From the NCBI GenBank assembly GCA_964019695.1, contig CAXHUL010000503.1, positions 1-64,000 on the forward strand: a DNA stretch of 64,000 bases, read 5' to 3'. The notes below the pieces were generated by a model. It searched no databases, had not been told where the DNA came from, and was given only the letters and a program-made list of their open reading frames with translations. Position numbers and translations under genes: made by a program. Positions 56,090 to 64,000 of this stretch are shown one piece after another (within the stretch, counting starts at the first letter, position 1; every line of letters begins with the position of its first letter). The stretch comes from Loripinus fragilis. Lineage: Eukaryota; Mollusca; Bivalvia; Lucinida; Lucinidae.

Positions 56090-56800
56090 TGAAACTCGCA
56101 ATGCTCATGTCCCAACAATTGTTGGCATTTTAACATCCATAAGCATGACAAAGACAGTACTTTTATCATGCAGTTACATAATTTGAATGTTTGTAAAAGA
56201 TTTGTAAAAGAATTTTCAATCGACCCATGTTTATCGCATACGCAACAATATCAATCTTAAAACATTCATGAAACTCTTCATGCTCATAAATGTTAAAATA
56301 CCAAAAATTGTTGACATTTTAACATCCATCAGCATGACAAATCAATCTTAAAACATTCATGAAACTCGTCATGCTCATAAATGTTAAAATATCAACAATT
56401 GTTGACATTTTAAAGTCCATCAGCATGACAAAGACAGTACTTTCATGAAGTTATATAATTTGAATGTTTGTAAAATATTTTTCAGTCGATTTATGTTTTT
56501 TATCGCATACGCGACAAGATCAATCTTCAAACATTCATGAAACTCGTCATGCTCATGAATTATAAAATACCAACAATTGTTGACATTTTAACATCCACTA
56601 GCATGACAAATCAATCTTAAAACATTCATGAAACTCGTCATGCTCATAAACGCCAAAATACCAATAATTGTTGGCACTATAACATCCATCAGCATGACCA
56701 AGACAGTACTTTTATGAAGTTACATAATTTGAATGTGTTTGAAAGTTTTTTTAGTCAACTCTTGTTGTGTATCGCATACGCGACAAGATCAATTAACAAC
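56090..56800. repeat. 269-bp tandem repeat with inner duplication
   Basis: ATCGCATACGC recurs at 56233, 56502 and 56771, exactly 269 bp apart. Each unit contains AACATTCATGAAACTCGTCATGCTCATAAA and a palindrome TTAAAATACCAACAATTGTTG-ACATTTTAA twice, so the unit itself is a partial duplication. Confidence 0.85.
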
Positions 56801-56897
56801 TATCTAGTGGGGCAAGATGCCTAAAATTTCGGACTGTGTATTCTCCCATGTCCCGAAGCTACCAATCTCTTCCATTCTCATTCTAAGCGTTAAAATA

Positions 56898-57109
56898 TGA
56901 GCCAGCGCATGAGACCTCCAACAATGTGATATGTGTGACCAGCAAAACCTCAGATCAGCCTGCGCATATGCGCAGTCTGATCAGAACCTTGATAGTCGCT
57001 TGAGTATTCCATGACTGCAAAGCCACCGACTGAATACCACCTGGAGAAAATTGCACGTCATGCGATAGATAACCCAGCCTTTGTTCCTACAAACATGACA
57101 AATGAGCCT
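56898..57109. mobile_element. MITE of the CCAACAATGTGG family, copy d (diverged)
   Basis: TGAGCCAGCGCATGAGACCTCCAACAATGTG, AGCCTGCGCATATGCGCAGTCTGATCAGA; the right end is degenerate. Confidence 0.6.
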
Positions 57110-57452
57110 GCTTTAAGTTGATTCTGCATATGCACGGTAAATTCTGAGTATGTTAACGGCAGTTTTATGTTATGCACAGCCTTTGAAGAACAGGATATAC
57201 ACCGCTTCCGAATATTTTTTGAAACTACCCCTTTCTGTCACGCCTATACGAATTATACCTGTCATTAAAAGACTTAGAAATTTAGGACGAATTCAATTTA
57301 TTGCAAAATCTTCATCTATATACACAAAAAGCTCTTCATGCCACAAGCACCAGACCTTTTGGAGAAGTTGGCGGAAATTTTCCTCTACAACTTTCATCGC
57401 GAACACATTTTGCTAAAAGTTATTGTGAAAAATTAGGTCTAAAAACTTATCA

Positions 57453-57702
57453 GCTGGAGTTTAATTGTAATTTCATTGACCACTGATTCCTTATGAGGGC
57501 ACACAGAGAGATACGCAGCATTCAATCGTAACGGATCATTTTTCAGAGACTATGTCAAGGCATTGTCTCTTGTACTTTCCACGAGACAAGGCCTTGACTC
57601 AAGCAAAATTTGAAAGAATCAAGTTACAAGGGATGGGAGGGTGGGTGTGTGCCCTCTTAAGGAATCAGTGGTCAACAAATTACAATTAAACTTCAACTCC
57701 CC
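57453..57702. mobile_element. 250-bp foldback MITE
   Basis: GAGTTTAATTGTAATTTCATTGACCACTGATTCCTTATGAGGGCACAC pairs with GTGTGTGCCCTCTTAAGGAATCAGTGGTCAACAAATTACAATTAAACT. A second hairpin TCAAGGCATTGTCTC / GAGACAAGGCCTTGA sits at 57555-57598. Confidence 0.75.
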
Positions 57703-57917
57703 CTCTACAAAGGTAAGTCTCATTCAATTTTCCAATTTCGTTTCCCACCTGATTCCTAAAAATGGCCCCACAGAGATTTTTGAGATGGTTCTTTCCAATT
57801 TAAAATATCAACATTCAATAAATGTGTGAAGCTTAACCTATATCTGTTATACACTAAACATCAATAGGTAAATGAAGTAATATGTACTGGATAATATATA
57901 TATCCCTAAACTCATAC

Positions 57918-58475
57918 TCATGTTTCTTCCAAAATTCCTTGTTGGACAGTTTTTGAATTTTCTTTAACAGGTTTATCATAATGTTTTGAAAACACTTTGG
58001 CGTTTGCCCAACCGGCTGTCTTAACAATCACTTGAAGTGGGATTCCCCCTTTCTTAGCTTTTGATGTACAAGCTGCCCTAATACTATGTGGTTTAAACAT
58101 ATTGTTTATCCCGGCTTTGTTCATGGTTTGCCTAATCCATCTTGCCACTGTGTCTTTAGATACTGCCTGGTGGGGTTTAATTGTGCTTATTAAAAGTTTT
58201 TGGCTGTTTCGAAGATGTTCAGTCCTTTCTAAATATTCCGATAATACTGAGACAAAACATAAGTTCTTATCTTGTTGAAACTTTTCAATTTTCATGACTT
58301 CTAAATGTTGTCCGGGCTTAGAGTGTTGTAATTAGTGATTAGGACAAATAATTACTTGATTTGTGCTAATTTTAACATCCTTAATTTCCATTAAGTTCAG
58401 AGTTTGACATCTCTGAGCTGATGTAAGTAAAAACAGCATACACAACTGACAAATGATTTGAAACAAAGTAAAGTA
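57918..58475 (-). pseudogene. Tyrosine recombinase C-terminal domain, DIRS-type remnant
   Basis: Minus-strand sequence reads LLTSAQRCQTL (catalytic Arg in the QRCQTL box), then a TAA at 58332-58334, then a 125-residue open frame with KPHSIRAACTSKA (HxxR box) and KTAGWANAKVFSKHYDKP (late Trp and nucleophile Tyr in HYDKP). These are the residues of the tyrosine-recombinase active site that cuts and rejoins DNA. The QRCQTL and HSIRAA wording is typical of DIRS-type retrotransposons in animals; Crypton-like origin is the alternative. N-terminal part and reverse transcriptase are missing; truncation near 58475 coincides with the start of another repeat. Confidence 0.8.
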
Positions 58476-58760
58476 CTGCCGCATTAATAAGAAACGCGAA
58501 AAATCGACTTTAAGTGCATCTTTTCATGCTATTTTCTCTTGAACTTTTCGATATGCGGGTAGAAAAAGCTGCAGTATTTTTTGACAAAATTTTCAACCTG
58601 ATGTTTTTGCTGTGTTTTCCTGTAATTAGATGGAATTTTGGCATAATTTTGGTTCTTTTCAACGGGGGAGTATTACTGTTGGTAGAATGGATATAAACTG
58701 ACCCAGTTTATTAATAATATGCAACGGTTGACTAAATCATTTGATTTCGTTTCAGGTCAG
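58476..58760. repeat. Dispersed repeat, AGTACTGCCGCATTAATAAG family
   Basis: Starts AGTACTGCCGCATTAATAAGAAACGCGAA; a diverged relative begins at 59983 (AGTACTGCTGCATAAATAAGAATCGCGAA). Both continue with a CAGTATTTTTTGACAAAA-like segment. No gene. Confidence 0.5.
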
Positions 58761-58885
58761 TGATCGCCATGTAGGTTATCTACTGAACAAAAGTGAAAAC
58801 GCTACACCTGAATTGTTTGCCGTTTATATGCAAAATGATGCAAGCCACAAAAGCAAATGAAACTGTGTCTGAATGTTCAAAGACT

Positions 58886-59146
58886 GGGTTATCACGCTAG
58901 TGAACCACTGTACTCGAACAGCGCAGTCATTGCGTAGTGGTTGCAGTCGAAGAGTGCACAAAAATTGCATACCTAGCCGCTTATAAAGGTAATATTTTGG
59001 ACATTTGAATATTTTCATAAGTAAAATATTAACCAAAATATAACCCTTTTAAACAGCTAGGTTCACAATTTTGTGCACTCGTCGACTGCAACCACCACGC
59101 GATGACTGCACCTTTCGAGTACATATGTTCTTTAGCGTGGGTTATG
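58886..59146. mobile_element. About 260-bp foldback element
   Basis: GTACTCGAACAGCGCAGTCATTGCGTAGTGGTTGCAGTCGAAGAGTGCAC pairs with GTGCACTCGTCGACTGCAACCACCACGCGATGACTGCACCTTTCGAGTAC over about 50 bp; outer ends GGGTTATCACGCTAG and TAGCGTGGGTTAT pair loosely. Confidence 0.75.
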
Positions 59147-60765
59147 CATAAAAGTAAAAGGTGTATGGATGTTGTCACGAGGAAACACTTGAAAGTCATT
59201 TAAATGTGACATGGGTCCAATTTTTCAGGTAGCAAATTTGAACAGAAATCGCACACAGTTTAGGCCTTCTGAAACCCCCTGCCAACCAGATCCGACTGAA
59301 CGAAATGGTAGTCTTTGGCATGTGACAACCAGAAATGTGAAAGACTTACCAAAAATGTGTTGTGATGTTTAAGTAAAGCAACCTTAGAAAGCGGGGTTTT
59401 CATCAAATTGTCCAAGCTTGAAATCGCCATAGGAAAATCAATGTGTTGTTGCATCTTAGTCTGAGGAGATTACTGGTCGAGAAATGATAGGGACAATGTG
59501 CTGATAGGTCTACCTGATTTCGCATATAGAAAGAAAGTTATCGAAAATCGTGATAAATCGAAGATTATCAAATATTTAATATTCCATATTTGTTTTTATC
59601 AAAGGGAGACAATTTACAAATCTTTTTACAAATTTGATAAATTAGAAATTGACTTCTGAGCTTTTTTCAAGTGATCAGACAGTTTTCTTGTGTTTTAATG
59701 CAACACAACTTCGAGTATGACAAATTCTAATAAGCATAGCAATCTTTTGTTGCGCATGCGCCTTTGCAAAATTCAGTGAATAAAGTTTTAAACACAAAAA
59801 GGAACATAACTTAGACATCAAAAGAGACAAATTGGTGGAGTTTTGACGAATCGTTTGTCTGGAAAACATTATTAAGCTTTAGTAAATACTTTTCGTCCAA
59901 TACTTTCTCACAAAATATAAAGTATTGTAGTGTAGTGTTTTCACTTTTGGTCAGTATAGCATAAAGTGTATCGTACATATACAGTACTGCTGCATAAATA
60001 AGAATCGCGAATATATGACTTGAGATGTACGTTTTCAATTTATATCACCTTGAGCCATCAATAATCATGAATCATTTCAGGCAGTATTTTGACAAAAGAT
60101 ATTGCCTGGTATTACGACTATTGTTTGCTCTTATAATTCTGATGGTAGAATTTGGGCATTTATTCCACTTATTTGACACTTGACAGGGATAATCCTGGGA
60201 TGGGTCTAATACATTTTGTGAGAAAACTGTTATTGTTCTGTTAAAATGGACTTCATTTTTCGCTAGGCCCCATATATAAGCTGTTTAAGTCTCATGTCAA
60301 TTATGCTCTAATAAAGATATTAGTTAAGGATTCTTGGGCCCATCAAATTTTGCAAAGGGCCCATAGAAATTTCAAAAGGCCAATTAAAATTATGTAATTT
60401 GCATGTATTTGAATGGGAAATGGGCCATTGACCCATTTTAGGGGCCCACGGTCATTTTGGTCAAGGATTATCCCTGACTTGAGTGTTACCATTGGAAGAA
60501 TGTATGTAAACAGCTCAAATTAAATAATTTCAGAAAATGAATGGCTGACTATAAAAAACATATACCATGTAGTTGATAATGTTAGGCCTTTTACCACTGT
60601 AAGAGTTGTTTTATAAAACTGTCCATAATAGTCACAGTTTTAGTAGAAAATGTCCTTACAAACCAAGCAAACAGTATTTACCCGGATCAAACTGATCGTA
60701 TTGGATCAGTTGGATATGTGTCTACGCTGATTGAACCGATACTATCAACTGAATAGCAGTGCTTA
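59147..60765. other. Non-coding stretch
   Basis: Apart from the repeat at 59983 to about 60180, I see AT-rich sequence without a supportable gene. GGGCCCATAGAAATT-type text near 60350-60460 may be another repeat edge. Confidence 0.45.
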
Positions 60766-61340
60766 AACTAGAGGACCTGAAGGTCCTGAGGCGCTCACCT
60801 GATCTCCTTAATAATGCTAAAATAGTTCAAGGTTAACTACAGCTTATTTTGTTTTACCATATATGGAGGTTGAAGCCATTTTGGTCAAGTGACCTAAACA
60901 ATCTAATGAATAATCCATCAAACAGCCCAGTGATTTCTGCGAAAAAGATGTTTAGATAGGTGTGTGGCATTCCAAATGAGTGGCCATGGATAAAAGGTCA
61001 CAGGTCAGCTTGACATTTGGTACTTAATATAAAACTATTGTCTCAATAGGTTTAACTATTATGAATTCGGCTTAAACAGTTATAGAAAAATTAACATTTT
61101 AAGATTTTCTCCATATAAATGCATTAGGAATCATATTTGACCTTGCCATAAATTAGGTCAAGGTCAACCTAGATTCATCATTTGTGCAAACCTGGTAGGG
61201 CCCACATCCCCAATGCTACATACATGAGAAAACTATGTTTTAATATGTTGATGGGACTCCAATATGAGCGACCTTGGCTGAAAGGTCAACCTTGACCTTT
61301 GAATCTTATTTATAGACACTAGATTGAACAAATCAAGTGA
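60766..61340 (+). mobile_element. Interspersed repeat 'CTAGAGGACC', copy D (truncated)
   Basis: Begins AACTAGAGGACCTGAAGGTCC as in A-C, has an internal deletion near 61222, and loses its right two-thirds where the higher-order array begins. Confidence 0.75.
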
Positions 61341-64000
61341 GAATAAAAGCACCGCAATTACTGCATAATACCCCGCCACTGCTGGGGGCACCAAAAGTTA
61401 TTTTGTGAGATATATAATGCCTAAATAGCAACAGAACTGAGATAGACAGTGATATGACGTCCTTAGTCACAATATGTAACCTTTGATGGTCAACATATCT
61501 GTGAAGTTTCATTCAGATACTCCATATAGTAAATGAACTACTGGTCAAAAACCATTTTTCAGATCAATCAAGGGCGGATAACTCATGAACTGGAAATGTA
61601 AGGGTGACGGTCCTTACTAAAAATATGTAACCTTTGATGTTCAACATATCTGTGAAGTTTCATTCAGATATTCCATATAGTAAATGAACTACAGGTCAAA
61701 AACCATTTTTCAGATCAATCAAGGGTAGATAACTCATGAACTGGAAAGGTAAGAGTGAAGATACTTAGTCACAATATGTAACCTTTGATGATCAACATAT
61801 CTGTGAAGTTTCATTCAGATATTCCATATAGTAAATGAACTACAGGTAAAAAACCATTTTTCAGATCAATCAAGGGCAGATAACTCATGAAATGGAAAGG
61901 TAAGAGTGATGGTTCTTTGTCACAGTATGTAACCTTTGATGTGAAACATATCTGTAAAGTTTCATTTAAATATTCCACATAGTAAAGGAACTACGGGTAA
62001 AAAACATTTTTTAATTCAATCAAGGGCGAATAACTCACAAACAGGAAAGGTAAGAGTGACGGTTCTTAGTCACAATATGTTACCTTTGATGTGAAACATA
62101 TCTGTGAAGTTATATTCAGATATTCCACATAGTAAAGGAACAATAGGTCAAAAACCTTTTTTCAGACCTATCAAGGGCGGATAACTCACAAACTGGGAAG
62201 GTCAGAGTGACGGTCCTTAGTCACAATATGTAACCTTTGATGTGCAACATATCTGTGAAGTTTCATTCAGATATCATGAACAGTAAAGGAATAACAGGCC
62301 AGAAACCATTTTTTCAATACGAATAAAAGCACCGCAAGCACTGCAGAATACCCCGCCACTGCTGGGGGCACCAAAAGTTATTTTGTGAGATATATAATGC
62401 CTAAATAGCAACAGAACTGAGATAGACAGTGATATGACGTCCTTAGTCACAATATGTAACCTTTGATGGTCAACATATCTGTGAAGTTTCATTCAGATAC
62501 TCCATATAGTAAATGAACTACAGGTCAAAAACCATTTTTCAGATCAATCAAGGGCAGATAACTCATGAACTGGAAATGTAAGGGTGACGGTCCTTACTAA
62601 AAATATGTAACCTTTGATGTTCAACATATCTGTGAAGTTTCATTCAGATATTCCATATAGAAAATGAACTACAGGTCAAAAACCATTTTTCAGATCAATC
62701 AAGGGTAGATAACTCATGAACTGGAAAGGTAAGAGTAAAGATACTTAGTCACAATATGTAACCTTTGATGATCAACATATCTGTGAAGTTTCATTCAGAT
62801 ATTCCATATAGTAAATGAACTACAGGTCAAAAACCCTTTTTCAGATCAATCAAGGGCAGATAACTCATGAACTGGAAAGGTAAGAGTGATGGTTCTTTGT
62901 CACAGTATGTAACCTTTGATGTGAAACATATCTGTAAAGTTTCATTTAAATATTCCACATAGTAAAGGAACTACGGGTAAAAAACATTTTTTAATTCAAT
63001 CAAGGGCGAATAACTCACAAACGGGAAAGGTAAGAGTGACGGTTCTTAGTCACAATATGTTACCTTTGATGTGAAACATATCTGTGAAGTTATATTCAGA
63101 TATTCCACATAGTAAAGGAACAATAGGTCAAAAACCTTTTTTTTCAGACCTATCAAGGGTGGATAACTTACAAACTGGGAAGGTCAGAGTGACGGTCCTT
63201 AGTCACAATATGTAACCTTTGATGTGCAACATATCTGTGAAGTTTCATTCAGATATCATGAACAGTAAAGGAATAACAGGCCAGAAACCATTTTTCCAAT
63301 ACGAATAAAAGCACCGCAAGCACTGCGTAATACCCCGCCACTGCTGGGGGCACCAAAAGTTATTTTGTGAGATATATAATGCCTAAATAGCAACAAAACT
63401 GTGATAGACAGTGATATGACGTCCTTAGTCACAATATGTAACCTTTGATGGTCAACATATATGTAAAGTTTCATTCAGAGACTCCATATAGTAAATGAAC
63501 TACAGGTCAAAAACCATTTTCAGATCAATCAAGGGTAAATGTTTCAGATCAAACATTTCGGATAACTCATGAACTGGAAAGGTAAGGGTGACGGTCCTTA
63601 CTAAAAATATGTAACCTTTGATGTTCAACATATCTGTGAAGTTTCATTCAGATATTCCATATAGTAAATGAACTACAGGTCAAAAACCATTTTTCAGATC
63701 AATCAAGGGTAGATAACTCATGAACTGGAAAGGTAAGAGTGAAGATCCTTAGTCACAATATGTAACCTTTGATGATCAACATATCTGTGAAGTTTCATTC
63801 AGATATTCCCTATAGTAAATGAACTACAGGTCAAAAACCATTTTTCAGATCAATCAAGGACAGATAACTCATGAACTGGAAAGGTTAGAGTGATGGTTCT
63901 TTGTCACAGTATGTAACCTTTGATGTGAAACATATCTGTAAAGTTTCATTTAAATATTCCACATAGTAAAGGAACTACGGGTAAAAAACATTTTTTAATT
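61341..64000. repeat. Higher-order tandem array: about 980-bp units of six 151-bp subunits
   Basis: GAATAAAAGCACCGCAA marks unit starts at 61341, 62321 and 63303. Within the first unit AATATGTAACCTTTGATG recurs at 61471, 61622, 61773, 61924, 62074 and 62225, steps of 150-151 bp, then after 226 bp the cycle restarts. A linker of about 75 bp per unit holds a hairpin-like CCCCGCCACTGCTGGGGG. Subunits at the same position in neighbouring units are more alike than neighbours within a unit. The array leaves the window. Confidence 0.92.

Noticed and set aside
62274..63474. Two 72-residue frames with almost identical peptides
   Set aside because: They lie in equivalent places of the 980-bp units, and only show the periodicity.

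Overview
The window looks like nuclear DNA of an invertebrate animal, most likely a bivalve mollusc. It is AT-rich, has spliced exons with GT/AG borders, and is packed with tRNA-derived SINEs, foldback MITEs, and roughly 150-bp tandem-core elements ending in GACGGACG runs and hairpins, a repeat style known from clams and oysters. The species call is inference. There is no operon, bacterial gene or CRISPR array.

Left half (352-29836): one Ty3/gypsy-type LTR retrotransposon with 4-bp target duplication TTAG, about 98% identical LTRs, gag, protease, integrase, reverse transcriptase and RNase H. Integrase lies before reverse transcriptase, the unusual Gmr1-like order. The element is stretched from perhaps 7 kb to 29.5 kb by insertions in gag and the gag-protease junction: a TIR transposon (2093-3182), a tandem-core hairpin element (3852-5756), and a 19.6-kb unit bounded by about 750-bp inverted repeats (5859-25481) that itself holds many MITEs and SINEs. 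Each LTR U3 carries five perfect three-unit heat-shock-element motifs just upstream of a TATA box. The element is dead: stops, frameshifts, and two lost catalytic aspartates in the reverse transcriptase.

Middle (29841-47000): two minus-strand exons of a host TPR-repeat gene (33119-33262, then 30935-31146; phases match), with introns full of minisatellite, MITEs, foldbacks and SINEs. Two adjacent copies of a 1.6-1.7-kb interspersed repeat follow (35345-38676), then a 6.2-kb region bounded by 95-bp inverted repeats (38988-45165) holding tandem repeats of about 180-210 bp.

Right part (47000-64000): two exons at the 3' end of an unrecognised minus-strand gene (50914-51335, then 47290-47513), the first containing a frame-breaking 31-bp minisatellite; a 5'-truncated L1-type LINE (48022-50097); several tandem-core repeats; a remnant of a DIRS-type tyrosine recombinase (57918-58475); and, at the right edge, a higher-order tandem array with 980-bp units built from six 151-bp subunits.

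Apart from the two exon pairs and the retroelement remnants, I see no credible protein-coding gene. Most short open frames are chance frames in repeats.
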